In this document: one piece after another, positions 34,477 to 47,779 of the stretch
Layout of the letters: each line of letters opens with the position of its first letter
How positions within the stretch are numbered: position 1 is the stretch's first letter
NCBI GenBank assembly: GCA_900155495.1
Contig: FTLJ01000473.1
Span: 53,969-117,968, forward strand
DNA: 64,000 nt
Direction of reading: 5' to 3'
From: Porogramme epimiltina
Lineage: Eukaryota; Basidiomycota; Agaricomycetes; Polyporales; Polyporaceae
Position numbers and translations under genes: made by a program
Notes under the pieces: generated by a model
Told to the model about the DNA's origin: nothing
Databases searched by the model: none
What the model saw: only the letters and a program-made list of their open reading frames with translations

Positions 34477-36592
34477 ATGATCACCCCCACCAACACAACC
34501 CACACCGCTGCCGCCAACCAAACCAAGCGTTCCTCTAAGCCTTCTGCTCAGTCACTCAACCATCTCCTCAACTTTACATTACCACCTAGACAAACTCACT
34601 ATAATCAAGGCATTCCGCGCAGAGCGAGGAAGACTGGCGGTCACCACAATGTCTGGAATAAGGAACGTGAGTATATACATCTTACCCTCATATTAATTGT
34701 CTTCCTCACCAGTCAGGCCTTTCTTGCCCATTGTAGGTTTTGTGAACGCGCAGTACCGTTTTGTTATGAACCCAAATGGCGACTACACTGTGCATTTCGC
34801 CGATCCTGACATGTAAGCACACGACTCTTGTTATCAAGTCCTCCCTAATATTTGCTCCTATCCAAAGTTACTTCCAGTGGCAAGACATTCTACAAATCAT
34901 AGTTCCCAGGGGCCGTTCCCTATCATCGCCTTCTAAGGAGCAATCCTCCGAAGATGACAGCGTCTCAATATGTCCTATATGTTTGTCGCCCCCGACTGCA
35001 CCTCGGATGACTAAATGCGGTCATGTATGTATCTTATCGAATCATTCACAGCTAGTCTTCTTGACCGCTTGACGCAGATATATTGTTACCCGTGTATACT
35101 CCACCTACTCAGCACGTCGGAACAACTGAAATGGGTCAAATGTCCCATTTGCTTCGACTCGGTTCACGAGCGGCAGCTGAAGGCCGTCAAGTGGATAGAC
35201 GACTTACCCGCTCACGACGATACTGATGAGCTCATGGAAGGGTCTTCGTCATCGACCTCGCTCGACCGCAACCTTTGTGTGGCGCCAACTTCCGGTTCTA
35301 CCTTACGAATGCGGCTTATTCAGAGACCTCAGATCACCACGCTTGCGCTACCTCGATCATCTACCTGGCCGTCAGACCTTCTCCCACCACATCAAGCACC
35401 CTTCCACTTTCTACCTGATGTACTTCAGTTCGCCAAGTTCATGCTTGCAACGCCATCGGAATTGATGGATGATCTGAAGAAGGATTTGGATGACCTCGCT
35501 ACCGAGCGGAGGTTACTCGTAGGCATGGGCGACGAACTCGGAGCCGTTTTCATCGATGCTGCTGATGCGAAGGTGCGACATCAAATCGAGAAAGCTTCTG
35601 CGCTCGACACACCCTTCCTTCGCGAATCGATCGAGACGGCCCGGCACGTCTCTCAAGAACTCAAGCAACGCTCAGCTCGTGACCACCAGCGAAAAGAGGA
35701 GAGCGATCCAGCAGCCTCTACCCATGATGAGATTCCTCAAGCTTTCCTCGCGTCGCAAGGTTCAGGGTACGTTGCTCCTCAGAGGGAATCAGCTTCCACA
35801 CCCACCCCTGGGCGAAATCCTCGCCAACGCCGGAACTTAAACCCCCCTCCTCCATCCTCGTCAACCTATTATTATTACCAAGCTGCAAGCGGACTACCGA
35901 TCTTTCTCCATCCACTCGACATCAGGATCCTCTTCGCACACTTCCACAGCTACCCCGCCTTCCCAGACGAGATCGCCGTCCGCGTGGAGTCCTACACGGA
36001 GAGCACCGTCAACGACGACCTCCGAAAGCGCTGCAAGTACCTCGCGCATCTCCCTGAGGGCGCCGACGTCGTCTTCGTCGAGGCGGACCTCGCCGGCGTC
36101 GTCGGGCCGGACGGCCTCCGCCCATTCGAAGGCCCGCTCCGCCTCCGCCGCACGAAGCGCAAGGAGAAGGGCCGCCGGGACGACAAGGCCCGCGCGCGTG
36201 CCGAAGAGCGCGAGCGCGAGCGCATCGCGGAGACGTGGGGCGAGCTCGGCGGGTGGGCGACGCCCCCGGCGCACGCCTCCGGTGCGTCCGCGCCCGCGCA
36301 AGAGCAGGGTGCGGAGGAGGCGGAGGCGGACTCTGCCACGCGGCAGCAAGCGCAAGTGGCCCCGGGGGCGTGGGGTGCGCGCAGCTTCGCATCGGCTGCG
36401 CATGCCGCCCAGGGCCGTGCGCAAGGCCCGCGCGCGGCTGCTGCGCCACGGGGGCGCGACCGCGCAGAGGACGAGTGGGAGCTGGACGTGGCGTTCCACG
36501 AGCTGGAGCAGCGGAGCGCGAAGGGCGGCGGGAAGAAGCGGGGGAACAAGATGGTTGTCCTCGGCGGCGGGGGAGGGCGACGGGCGCGGTGA
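34477..36592 (+). CDS. RING-finger E3 ligase, RNF10 / Mag2 family
   Basis: Exons 34477-34666, 34737-34812, 34868-35024 and 35078-36592 join to 645 residues. The N-terminus has the family block RFVNAQYRFVMNPNGDYTVH, followed by DIYFQWQDILQIIVP. A C3HC4 RING finger lies at about residues 120-165: [24 protein letters not shown], then CPICFDSV across the exon 3/4 junction, with all metal ligands present. A conserved beta region follows (FLHPLDIRILFAHFHSYPAFP, EGADVVFVEADLAGVV). RNF10 and yeast Mag2 act on stalled ribosomes, ubiquitylating small-subunit proteins. The C-terminal 150 residues are Glu/Ala/Arg-rich and GC-rich, ending in a basic tail. The family call is firm; the ribosome role is inferred from homologues. 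Confidence 0.85.
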
Positions 36593-37177
36593 GTGCGCCG
36601 GGGATGTCGGTGTGACTCAGGACTCCGGAGTGGTGACGGGCGGGTCGCCGCGACTGCGTGGAGGCTTGCGGTAGGGACAGTGCGAGGGTGTTCGTAAGTG
36701 ACGTACGCGCCGGTATTCTCTTTACGTCTGTTTAGCTTCTCTCTCGTTGACACGGATGTACATGTACTCGTAACTACTCCGCCAGGACTCCCATTCTGTA
36801 GCAACAGCACCCAGCAACAATGAATCTCCATTATTTTTGGCAGTTACAACGTGTCGACGCGGGTGTTGACAGGTGGCGGCGCCGTGTGGTATATCGTTAT
36901 ATTGCAACTGTACAGTATAAGGGTAGCAGCTATGAGACATGCCGCGCTCGACTGAGGGCATATTTCCTTGAATACTGGGCAGAAAACATGGGGACGCAGT
37001 CCGAGAAAGAAGCCAATCGAGCGCAGGGCGGTAAATAGAGCTAGTGACAACAGCGACAACGCAAGGGGGATATCTGCTACGTACGGACGGGGGGAAGACC
37101 ATAGAGGTGGAAGACGAGCATCATGAATGTTCATTACATTACGCACAAGGTAGCTCGATGATGGAAGCAAGGGCGTC
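36593..37177. other. Convergent 3' spacer
   Basis: It separates the RNF10-like stop from the SHO1 stop. Short frames overlap on both strands, and none is supported. Confidence 0.5.
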
Positions 37178-38456
37178 TCAGACGATTTGAAGGTAATTGG
37201 ATGGTGCAACTGAGATGCGCCCGTATCAGCAAGCGTCTTGTGCACGAAAACCAAACATGACTCACTTCCAACCGTCCCGTCTGATTTTCTTGCTTGCCAC
37301 CACTTCCCGTTCTTGTCGAGGATCTCCAGGATTTCTCCCTTTGCAAATGTGATCTCGTTCGGGTCGTCGGGTGAGGCAGTATCTGAGAGAGATATGAACA
37401 TCAGGCCACAATACGCGAGACAAGACCGACAAGACACTCACAGTTGTACAACGCCTTTGCCCGATACTGATGACTCTCCGCGGTTGCTCCACTGGTGTCT
37501 GGCCCTGTGGTCGCAGGTGAGAGGACAGGCGCGCCCCCTCCGCCAGCCCCGATTCCTGCTGCGCCGCTGCCCATCAGCGGAGACGCAGGCCCAATGCTCC
37601 CCTCGCCGCCGCCGATAGACCCTGGCCCGCCCACGCTGCCCAGGTTGTGCACGCTTCCCGGCCCGCCGAGACTCCTGGGGGCGCCGTTCTCGACGCTCGC
37701 CGCGCGGAAGCTGCCGTTGCCTCCGATAGGGCCGGTCATGCTGCCGCCCATCTTGGTGTCGTACATGGGCCCCATGCCGCCCGTCGAGTAGCCTGCGGTG
37801 TACCCGTTCCCACCGCCGCCCATGTTCATCATCGAAGCGGACCGCGTGCCGCGGCGGCGGCGCGAGGGCGGAGTGAGACCGCCGGTGCCAAGAGAGTTGA
37901 AGGTGTGGAGCATGAGCGAGTCCTCCTCCGAAGTGAAGTAGAGCACCCAGAGGATGTCGACCATTGCGAGAATAAGCCAGCCAGCGGCCATGGCGTCGAG
38001 GGAGGAACGCCCGGAGAAGATGCCTTGGTTGACCCCAATGACTGCGAATACGATGGTGATAGACCCGAAGGTCGCAATTTGGAACCGGTGCATGGCGATA
38101 GAGTCCGTCGCGAGTGTGTGCAGGACACCTAGTATGAGGAACAGCTGGACGAAGATGGCGAACCACAGCACGCCAACGCTGCCATTACCGACTGGGAGGA
38201 GGAGGGGAGACGGCGGTGAGTAGAGGAAGGCAAGGGAGCAGCGGGAGAGCAAGACACACTTTGGGCGGTAGCCACTGCCTGACCAATGAACGCGACAAAC
38301 CATCCGATCTGCAATTTGAAAGTGTGTGGGTCAAGCGGGGAGAGGAGGGCGTGTCGAAAGCGTGGGACTTACAGCAGCGAGGATGGTTGTAAAGAGGAAA
38401 AGGTAGTGGGTGAGGATGGGGGTGAAGTCGTAGCCCTCGCTTCCGCGTGGCGGCAT
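37178..38456 (-). CDS. SHO1: High-osmolarity sensor Sho1 (4 TM + SH3)
   Basis: Exons 38373-38456, 38260-38308, 37442-38191, 37266-37382 and 37178-37209 join to 343 residues, near the length of yeast Sho1. Sho1 is a plasma-membrane osmosensor that scaffolds one branch of the HOG MAP-kinase pathway. Four membrane helices occupy about residues 12-130 ([70 protein letters not shown]). A Gly/Ser/Pro-rich linker of roughly 150 residues follows. The SH3 domain closes the protein ([53 protein letters not shown]). The ALYNY, WW and APSNY signatures are complete, so it should bind the Pbs2-type proline motif. Introns cut the SH3 domain in two places. Confidence 0.95.
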
Positions 38457-38624
38457 TTTGACGGGGTTGATTGACGAGGCCTTTGGAAGAGCAGGAAAGG
38501 AGGGACGGGGCGGGCGGACGGGGGGGAGAGGGGGAGAGAGGGTACTCGGGTATGCGCAGCGAAGACAAGTTGGACGACGCCTCACCAGATGACGATCGTT
38601 CGCTCGGCGCTTTCTCACGGAGGC

Positions 38625-39239
38625 CTAGCGCCCGTATGCCACCGTCTCGAAGGGAGGCTGTCCCCGGCTGTCCGTCCGCACCCTCAGCTCGACCGCCTTC
38701 AGCCGCCTTTCCCTCACAGCCAGGCCCGCTTTGGGCCCACGCCTGCCCTCCCCATCTCCCACTCGTCCCCTGTCGCCGCGCCCCGGCCCTCGCGCCTCTT
38801 CTGCTCTCGTCCCCCGCCCCTGCCGCTCTCTCTCCCCGCCAAGCACTGCCGCACGCACCGTCCATTCTTTGATCCCCGCCTTGCCCCACGGTCCATATTT
38901 ACCCTCAAGTGGCCGTGTCGGCACGTCGCCTCTCCTGTTCCGCGGACAGCCACTCAGCCATGTATCTTCGATTCCTATCCAATGAGCTGCATCTCGCCGC
39001 CGCACAGACTCGTTGTTCAGCCCGACGTTCTCATCAACCTCTAGTGCGATGTTGTTCTCTTTATCTTCCCCAGCAGAAAGCGGGAGATCGTCATCGGCCC
39101 GCAAGTCGTGCGAATTGGGGGGTTCCCAGCTACTTTCACGAGCAGCGCTGAATCCGTGTAGCTCTTGCTCTCCGGCCGCACCCCATGCTTCGGACCGAGA
39201 TGCCTTAAGGCCGACAGGTCCGTCTTCGTTCTCGCTCAT
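38625..39239 (-). CDS. Possible unknown protein, 204 residues
   Basis: A single open frame from ATG 39239 to a stop at 38625. The first 100 residues look coding: acidic, with DDDLPLSAGEDKENNIALEV, then DAAHWIGIEDTWLSG. The second half turns into Arg/Gly/Glu-rich sequence of the type GC-rich DNA gives by chance, so the true end may come earlier through an unrecognised intron. It lies 168 bases upstream of SHO1 on the same strand, so it could also be part of an extended SHO1 5' leader. I recognise no family. Confidence 0.35.
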   Translation of the reverse strand: MSENEDGPVGLKASRSEAWGAAGEQELHGFSAARESSWEPPNSHDLRADDDLPLSAGEDKENNIALEVDENVGLNNESVRRRDAAHWIGIEDTWLSGCPRNRRGDVPTRPLEGKYGPWGKAGIKEWTVRAAVLGGERERQGRGTRAEEARGPGRGDRGRVGDGEGRRGPKAGLAVRERRLKAVELRVRTDSRGQPPFETVAYGR

Positions 39240-40956
39240 AACCACTCTCGGATCCGCTTGATTTCAAGCGAGGTAACTTCTACGTCTCATCGGAGTTACC
39301 ATGCGATACTGGCGTTTCCATAAGTACCGTGCGGCAGTCTTTGGAATCATCATAAGTGATTTGTTTGAGATCCCTTCTCGCCAATGTGGACATGGATGAA
39401 CTCTGATTGTGATACATCCTTTTAAACCGGATGAAATGCGTCTCTTGGTTGGCCTGGCAGAACGATCACTATGACTCTTGCAATATGTCTACAGACGGGA
39501 AACGCTTCCGCTATGTCATTGTCATTGTCTAGGCAGAGTTATGTTGAAGTCGCTAGTCCACATTATAGAGCAAGTGTTTAATCAATCGAACACGCTGCCC
39601 GCGTGTGTCGGTCTCTATGCTGAACAGGCTAGACGTGGCTTCGAGACAGGAACTTCCCACACAGTGGTGAAGAGCGAAATATCACACAGTTACTCTCCGG
39701 TCACCTAGGCTAGAGGCTTCTTTTCTTCATTTTCTGAAGAAGAGCCCGGCGCAGCCGGCCTCCTGCCAGAAGGGGCTGAGGCCCAATCCTGTCAGTCTCC
39801 CTGAGGGCAGTGGGGAACCGAGGAGGATGGCTGGAAGTCCACGCGCATCGGTCACTCACAAGGCTTTGCCCGACAATTGCGGGTATGAATGTTCGGGCTT
39901 GCTGTGGGGTTTTATCCTGCAGAGATCCGGATCCGCCCCACCCGGGTCCGATAGGTAGTGCGAGTGAGACGGCGTCGGCTCTGTCGTCAGTAAACAGCAA
40001 GTGTTCAGGAACGATCACAGTGGTCGAGGTTAGTCATTAGAGTTTCGGCGTGTGCCTACAGTCAAACAACTGGGTTTGCCAAAAGGAGGAAGACCAGGAG
40101 AGGGCCCCCTCACGTCATCAGTTTGACATAGGAGCCCCGTCGGCGTGAAGTACGAATTCAAGCGGCGTCGTCTAGAATCCAGATCACTTATCATCCAACA
40201 CGATGACGCGTCCTCGGAGACTCTTTCCAGATCACCAGCACCAACCCTGCAAGATCTCTCCATGCCGACAGAGTCGTCCCGGGTTGAAGCTTCGGCCCAC
40301 GCAACAGCAGGAGCAAGGGGTGGGTCCGGTACAAAAGATGGACAATCCCCGGTGCCTCGGCATATGACCCCCACCCATGCTGAGGCTCTCCTAGCTGATC
40401 GCCGGGCTCCTATAACATCTAGTCTTGTCGGGACCAGTGAGCTTTTAGGAGGCGTAATAAGCCACTTAGTTGCGATCATGTCACGGAGATGCTGACCGGC
40501 GCTGGCGTAGCCCCTCCTCCGGTGCTTACGCTGAGCTGATCACCTCGGCGGGTCCGTGGCACAGCGCCACCCGTCCCCCTCGTACACATCGATCACGTAA
40601 ATCCGCTACTTGCGGGAGCGCCTCCTGACGACGAGAGGTGAGAGATTATAAACACGAGCCCTTCGTACCTGTGCAACTTTCTTTTGTCGCCTCCTACTCT
40701 ACGCTCACCATCCTGCCGAAACCAACACTCCCGAGACACGTCTACGTGTACCGACGGCAGCTGGGCTGTGCTACTAGCGTCCACGCCGGTACCACACCTC
40801 GCGCCCACAGTAGTGCTGCGTCCCATCCCGAGCCTTTCCGCCTGACGCTTGGGTGCCGTGATGGGCTCACCGGCTTCGTCGAATAACACCATTTCGCTCG
40901 CGGTCGCCACACATCGAGGCCTTTTCCTTGGGCCCACCTGCTGCCCCATCTCTGCC
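39240..40956. other. Long intergenic stretch with a doubtful gene at its right half
   Basis: It mostly lacks coding signal. Two plus-strand segments deserve mention. One is at about 39,918-40,140, reading SASETASALSSVNSKCSGTI then NNWVCQKEEDQERAPSRHQF. The other is at 40,130-40,495, reading GVKYEFKRRRLESRSLIIQH then a Ser/Thr-rich tail. They are in different frames, and I could not find splice sites that join them, so I leave them as a possible gene. Confidence 0.3.
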
Positions 40957-42234
40957 ATGTTCAACGCCCTACGCGCAGGGATCGAGCTCTCCTTTGTGGC
41001 TGTGGCGAGCATGCTTTTTGCGCTCGCAGGCCTCTGTCTGGTACGTCCTCGCAGTAACTGTATAGCTTTTTTTTCTGACGCCGCGCCTCAGAGCATCGCT
41101 GCGAGTCTCTACGCGTCGAACCCTCCGAACGTCGGGACGAGCCCCGCACCTCTTAGGCTCAAGTCGCCGGCTCGGGTGTCTCGTGACCGCGACGCGCTCG
41201 CGTCTCCCGCTCGGAAGCAGCACAGTCGACGACACTCGCAGACCTCCACACAACGGACTCCAGTCATCGTCCGCGCAGGGAGCCCCGATGTCCCACGTAC
41301 ACCCCCCTCCCCTCCGGCACACGACACCCAAGACCAGCCCGGCGGCTCGCCCAAGAGGCGCTGTGCTTCATCAAAGCGCCGCCGGCAGGTGTCCAGCAAG
41401 CCCGATCAGGCCGTGTCCTCGATCGACACCGCTGTGGACACCATGGAGAAGGGGGAGATTACCCTCGCAATGCCCCCTCGGAATCCGCTTCGGAAGTCGC
41501 AGAGCACCTTCACCCCTGACTCCTCTTCGATTGAGGAGCATCCTTCGGAGCCCGGCCGTGGGGTGCTCAGCAAGATTCGTGAACATCACCACAATCGTGA
41601 GCACGGTGTTTCACCTTGTGTCGTGTCTGTCTGACGCACCTGCTCGCAGTTCGTGACCGATGTCTGGTTCGTGCCCAGTCTATGCCTATCACCAAGCAGA
41701 AGCAGTCGCGGCCCGTTCAGCGTACCGACCCATATCAAGCACCCTATTTCTTTCCGACCCCCCTTTCCCCCGATGCGGGCACCTATGTTCAGGAGGTTCT
41801 CAGCGAGCGACATCGGGTGCCCAATTCAAAGCTCCCCCGACCGAATAGCCTCACGTCCGATCCTTCGTCTGAGATCGCTTCCCCTACACGCTCGACGAGA
41901 GTATCCGTCGAGGTGTCTTCACCTCTGTCCAGCCCGCCCGCGCCGGCAAGTCCTGTTGATGCAACGCCGGAGGCCGAACGGGCGTCCAGCCCTTCCGCGA
42001 CGAACCGCCGATGGTCTTGGCACCTCCCGAAGAAGACCGTTACACCAGGCCGGACGCGCTCCGTCGACCCTCCGGAACGGGTGGCGGGCGGGGAGCGCGA
42101 GAAGAAGCCTATGTCCCTCTTCGGGCACAAAAGGTACGTGGTCATGCTGCTGTGTCGTGCCGTGTGTGTCAATGCCTTTTCCTCGTAGGCGTCATGGTGG
42201 TAGCCAAGATCTCCGGACAGAGAAAGCGACATAG
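40957..42234 (+). CDS. Unknown Ser/Pro-rich protein with one N-terminal membrane helix
   Basis: Exons 40957-41040, 41092-41596, 41650-42133 and 42189-42234 join to 372 residues. The first exon encodes a hydrophobic helix (RAGIELSFVAVASMLFALAG) that could be a signal anchor. The rest is basic and rich in Ser, Pro, Arg and Thr, with many RxxS-type sites, as in disordered phosphoproteins. The first intron is 51 nt and in frame, so retention would insert 17 residues. An upstream in-frame ATG at 40861 would extend the N-terminus, but 40957 gives a cleaner anchor. No domain is recognised. A cytosol-facing membrane-tethered scaffold is one possibility. Confidence 0.65.
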
Positions 42235-42868
42235 CAGTCCGATAACACACCTACACGTATGCTATTTACACTCTAATATTAAGCACATATTTATCCTGTG
42301 AGTTTTATCAGCTTCCCGCTGTCGCGCCTCGGAGCACTGACGGCTGCCCTTTCTAGCCCGAAGACCTTTCGGCCACCGTCACTCCTTAGAAATCTGCTTT
42401 CTCCGCTCAGCTGAAAATAGGACTCTAGCTACACTCCTTTGCGTGCTGATTGCTAGTGTACTGTACACGTATATTGTTAGTGTAGAACCGATGTAACGTT
42501 GTGGGATGTTGAATGAATAGTTTGTGATTTACATACCGTCAATGGCTCGTGGGAGATTGTTATGGCACCGGCCTTCTTAATGTCCACTGCCGCTTTTTGA
42601 CGTGCATTGTTCACGCGGGAGTTCTAGTGGCCCTCTTTCCGTTCGCTTGGGGATCTTGCTCCCAGTGCACAGCGGGGGACGCCGAAGCGCAAGGGCTTGA
42701 CGATCGAGTTCCTTTCGGTTGGTGAGCGCCGGAGATAAGGTTGGACAGTGCCACTAGATAAGATAAGATGGCCGGGCGGGATGATGAACGTTGTCGGTGG
42801 CATCTTGTGCGGTGGACGTGCCCTCCTCAGAAGCGATCCCTAAGCGACCCGGCCGGCCTCCCCGCACA
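42235..42868. other. Intergenic spacer with SIN3 promoter
   Basis: AT-rich 3' flank followed by the promoter and leader of SIN3. No gene is supported. Confidence 0.5.
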
Positions 42869-45800
42869 ATGGATTCAGGACCGTCCTCGACCCTCTCTCC
42901 GGACCGCCCGCGCTCGGCTCGGCCTCGTTCTGGCCAACAGTCCACCAGCCCCCACAGACAAAGGACAGCAGGCGACGCTTCTGCCCCACACTCCCGCCGC
43001 GGCACCCCTCAACCCAAACTTCCAGCCCCCACTCCTCGTTCAGGACCTCCTCCACAGTTCCTCGACACTCACACCAGAGGCAGCCTCACCGCCTCGCCGT
43101 CGCGCGTTAGAACACCCAAGAGGACCCCCAAGCCATCTACTCCCCAAACAACTGCCATGGCCGGCGCTGAGAACGGCGCAGGTGCTGGTGCGGGCGCGGA
43201 GACGCGTCCGCTGAACGTGTCCGACGCTTTGGGATATCTCGACGCCGTTAAAGCTCAGTTCCAAGACAAGCCGGATGTCTACAACCATTTCTTGGATATC
43301 ATGAAGGACTTTAAGAGCCAAGTGTGAGTCGTTCGTACCTCTCATGTCCCTCCGAGCCCGCACGCCATCCGCCCGTCCGTATATGCGCCCCGCATTGACC
43401 ACTGGCACTCACTTTCGGTCTCCTTTGCTGTAGCATTGACACTCCTGGCGTAATTGAACGCGTCTCAATGCTCTTCCACGGGAACCCCATCCTCATCCAA
43501 GGATTCAACACCTTCCTCCCCCCCGGCTACCGCATAGAACTCAACAGCGAGCACTCTGACACGATTACTGTAACAACACCCATGGGACAGACGACCCAGC
43601 GCACTACGATGTACGGAATACCCCAGAGTCTCCCTCGCGAGCATATGATCACTCCCGGTGTGCCCCCTCCTACCCATTACTCTCAGCTCCCATTCGGTCT
43701 CGGTGGCCCCGTCATGCCGGTTGGAACCGGCGTTGGATCACGCCCCATTACGCCCGCCCCAGTGCACCCCCATCCGCCGGCCCACATCGCGCACGAGATG
43801 CAAGTCATGCACCCGCCACACTCGCAGTCGCCCGCGCTCCAGGGCCGAGATGACGCCGCACTCCTCGGAAGCCTGAATGCGCGCCAGGCGGACAAGTCGC
43901 AGAATGGCGAGTTCCACCACGCGATCAACTACCTCAGCAAGATCAAGACCCGCTACCACGATGATCCGGAGACGTACAAACAGTTCCTCGAGATTCTGCA
44001 GACTTACCAGAAGGAGCAGCGGAACGTTCAAGATGTGAGCACCCCGTTTTCCCATTCTCCCTTGGACATTCCTCTGACCTGTCTATCTAGCAATCCCAGG
44101 TCTACGCTCAGGTCCAGATGCTGTTTAAGGACGCTCCCGATCTTATGGACGAGTTCAAGGACTTCCTCCCCGAAGCAGCTCCCCCAGCACAGCCCGCCGG
44201 CGTTGTTGGTATTCTCCCCCAGCCGATGGCGGGACCTGGTGTCTCTGGCTCTTTCCCGCCACCCGATCCCTCCTCGGCGGAGAAGGGGGCGAAGCAGCCG
44301 TCCCGGCGGAGGAAACGCGAGAAGGAGCCCGTGGTTCCGCAGAAACCAAGCGGCGGCCGGGTAGGTCACAGCATCCTCATGTTTCGTTGAATCCGTGGGC
44401 CAAGTTGCGGCGGCCTCCGTCGCGCTTGACTTTTCTGTCACGGCCGAGATAGTTCCGGATCAATAGCTCGTCGCTTTAAGGGATTAGCTGCTTTGTATAG
44501 ATAACGAACCTTGTAGAAGAGAAGCGACAAAGGAGTGTTCTATGACGATGATCGTGATTACTTGCCGTCTTAATGCTCCCATGTTCCCCCGTCATTTGCT
44601 TAATGCTCCTTTCAATGACCTTTGTCTGACGACTTCGTTTTACAGGCAGCGAAACGCCCGAAAACCACCAACCCACGGACCGAGGCTCCGTCACCAAAGT
44701 TCTCTCCATACCAGGTCCCCAACTCGCCTCAACCGGTAAATCTTCACGTACACCCTGTTCCTGTTCCTGTGCCACAGAACCTTCCGCCACTACCAGCCAG
44801 TCAGCCTCAGGTCGGATCAGTTGGGCCACAGGTCGTTCCAGATGAGCTGCTATTCTTCGACCATGCGAAGAAAACGCTGGAAAACATGGGCGCATATGAT
44901 GACTTCCTCAAACTGCTCAACATGTTTTCTCGCGACATCATCGACACAAAGACACTGGTTGAGCGCGCTGAGGCTTTGCTCGGGGAAGGAGATCTGATGA
45001 AAGAATTCAAAGAGCTTCTCAACTGGGAGAGCAAGTCCGACAATGATGAAGGCCCTCCGGGTAGTTTACGAACTGCCGCACCCGATTACTACACTGCCCG
45101 CCCGCCAGACGACGGTCAGGGTCCAAGCTATCGCCGGTTACCGGATAGTGTGAGTGAACCCTGCCAAACAACCATTCGTTTGCGGCTAATCACCTTTTGT
45201 AGGAGGTGAGGCTCGCGTGCTCGGGACGAGACCGTCTCTGCTGGTCCGTCTTAAATGACGAATGGGTATCGCATCCGACATGGGCGTCCGAAGAAGCCGG
45301 CTTTATGACCCATAAGAAGAACTCTTTCGAGGACATGCTCCACAAGAGCGAAGAGGAGCGGCACGAGTTCCAGGTTACCCTCGAGGCACTCACGCGTACT
45401 ATTGCGGCTCTCGATCCGCTAGAGGCGCGCGTGGAGAACATGACTGCCGACGAGCGTGCCGCGTTCCGCCTAGGCCCAAACCTCGGCGGACAATCGCGCG
45501 CGATCTACGAGCGGATCATCAAGAAGGTCTATGGCATGGATCCTGGGAACGAGGTCCTCCGCGCCCTGCAGGAATGCCCAGGGGTCGCGGTCCCCGTCGT
45601 GCTCGCACGTCTCCGGAAGGTCAATGACGAATGGAGGAGTGGTCACCGGTTCCACAGCCAGACATGGCGTGAAATCGACGCGAAGAACTTCTACAAAGCT
45701 CTGGATCATCAAGGCATCTCGTTCAAGCAGAACGATAAAAAGAATATCACCGCGAAGCATTTCCTTCTCGAAATTGAAAACGCCAAGGCGGCACAACTCA

Positions 45801-47779
45801 AGGCGCGAGGCGACGAGGGCACTGCGAGGCGGCCTCTCGGATACCAGCTGCAATATCAATTCGAGGACGATGGGGTGCTGCACGACTCTGTGAAGCTCGT
45901 CTTCTCGTTCCTCGATCATTCTTCGCAACATTACAGCCCAGCCGAGCGGCGAGGCATCGAGAAATTCCTCCGGTCGTTCGTACCCACCCTTTTTATGCTC
46001 TCCGCGCAAGAGTTCAACAACGCATGCGGCCCCCTGGCGCCAGGCCACGACGAGGACCCCTCCGAGGAGCGATCGGCCACCGGTGATATTGAGGAGCCGC
46101 AATCAGTAGTTACAGCGCGCAACACGAAGTCGACTCACCAAGAGGGCGTTTCAGCACAGGACCTCCGCACTCGCCTGCTCAAGACTGCGGAGCAGCACGC
46201 GCTCGATGGAGGCGACGCGCCGTCATCGATGCTCACGAGCACGACGCCCACGACGTCGTCTGACACCCCCAAAGACGTCCAGAACGCCGATGCGCACCTT
46301 GATGAGCGACCGCCCGTTCCCGAGCCCCGCACTAATGCCGAGGACGTTTGGGTCAAAGAATTGAAGACGAGCGGGGCGCAGAGCGCTGGAGACACGCCGC
46401 TTGGTCGCCGGCCATTCTTTGCAGGCTCGACCTTCTACACGCTCCTTCGGCTGCTTCAGGTGAGCTAGCTTAGCGCTGTTATTACACCACCACCCCACCA
46501 ACCCTAGATCCGCCGTGTGCCGGAATGCTGACGTCGTGCACGCGTCCCATTTATCCTTGCGCCGCGCGTGGGTAGCTTCTCTATTCACGGCTGCTGGTGT
46601 GCAAGGAGATGGGCGTACAGATGGCGGCTGAGAAGCACGCCTCTCTGACCCCGAATCCTGTCGCGCGCAACCTCGGATTGGACGAGCCGAACGGGCCGTC
46701 GGTGGTGCTCGAGCAGGCTATGAAGGCGTTCGGGGCCACCCGGGACGGGGAAGAGCCCAACGTGCTATATTCGTACATGCTTGACGCCTGGGAGAAGGTG
46801 TTCGAGAACGAGCTGGACCAGGCAACATTCGAGGAGCATATGAGGTGGTTCTTCCGGACAAAGGTAAGCGGACATTGGTCTTTCTGCCAGTTAAAACGGG
46901 CAGGCCAATGGGTGAATGCGGCGAGGCGCTGACGATTGGGTTCGCCGACAATAGGCTTACAACGTTTTTACTCTGGACCGGGTCATTGGGGCGATCATCA
47001 AACAGGTGGGTGCGCAGCACCGGTGTTCTTTATTTTGGGCTGTCGGGCGGAGGGTTACGGCTGACGCACGACGTGGTTAAATTTGCAAGGTTCAAACGGT
47101 GCTGGGGGACAACAAGTGCCAGGAGCTGTGGTTCTTGCTGCAGCAAGCGCGCAGTGCAGACGAGGTGACAACGCATGACACGATCCGCTATCGACGGGAA
47201 GCGGAGCGGAACGTTGGGTCGGATGAAAAACTATATCGGTTTGACTGGGTGCGTGCAAATTTACGTTACGGGCGGCTTTCAGTGCGGGGGGGCGCCGAGC
47301 TAACCGAAAGAATTCGTGTGGCTAGGACGTGGCGGCGAAGTCGCTGAATATACAGCTGACGGGTGCAGAAGATCCGAGCGTAGACGAGGACGAATCTGCG
47401 GAAGGGCGATGGCGGGCGTACGTCGCGTCGTACGTGATGGTGTACCCAACGGAATGGGTGCCGAGTGGGTGTGGGTCCGTGTCTCTGAAGAGGTGTGTGT
47501 CGCGTCACAGTCAGGGCCTGGGGGCCTGCAGGCTGATATTAGGATGCTAAATATAGGAACGTCCATGACGGGGAGGAGGGACGGGACGGGCAGGTGCTCG
47601 AGCAGCGGGGGCTGGGGGTGCAGGTGCAGGGAGGGACATACAAGCTGATGTACGAACGGGGGCGCGAGGACGTGCTGGTGCGGCGGCGGAGTGCAGGGGA
47701 GCAGGGGATGCTGTCCGCACGGGCGGCTGCGCGCGAGGAGGAGCGGCGGCGACGGGGCGGGCGGCTGTTTGAGAAGTGA
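42869..47779 (+). CDS. SIN3: Transcriptional corepressor Sin3
   Basis: Ten exons join to 1,324 residues: 42869-43323, 43434-44034, 44091-44360, 44646-45149, 45203-46459, 46576-46863, 46955-47005, 47090-47248, 47326-47492 and 47557-47779. Sin3 scaffolds Rpd3-type histone deacetylase complexes in the nucleus. Three paired amphipathic helix domains are visible: PAH1 (about 110-180, [20 protein letters not shown]), PAH2 (about 310-380, [20 protein letters not shown]) and PAH3 (about 500-565, [20 protein letters not shown]). The HDAC-interaction region follows ([40 protein letters not shown]), then the C-terminal Sin3 domain ([33 protein letters not shown]). The start at 42869 is the first good ATG of a Pro/Ser-rich, disordered head. 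A basic patch ([13 protein letters not shown]) is a likely nuclear signal. Confidence 0.95.

Noticed and set aside
35894..36831. Minus-strand frames of 146-279 codons under the RING-ligase gene
   Set aside because: They are shadows of the GC-rich 3' coding exon, full of Arg and Pro, with no start context or motif.
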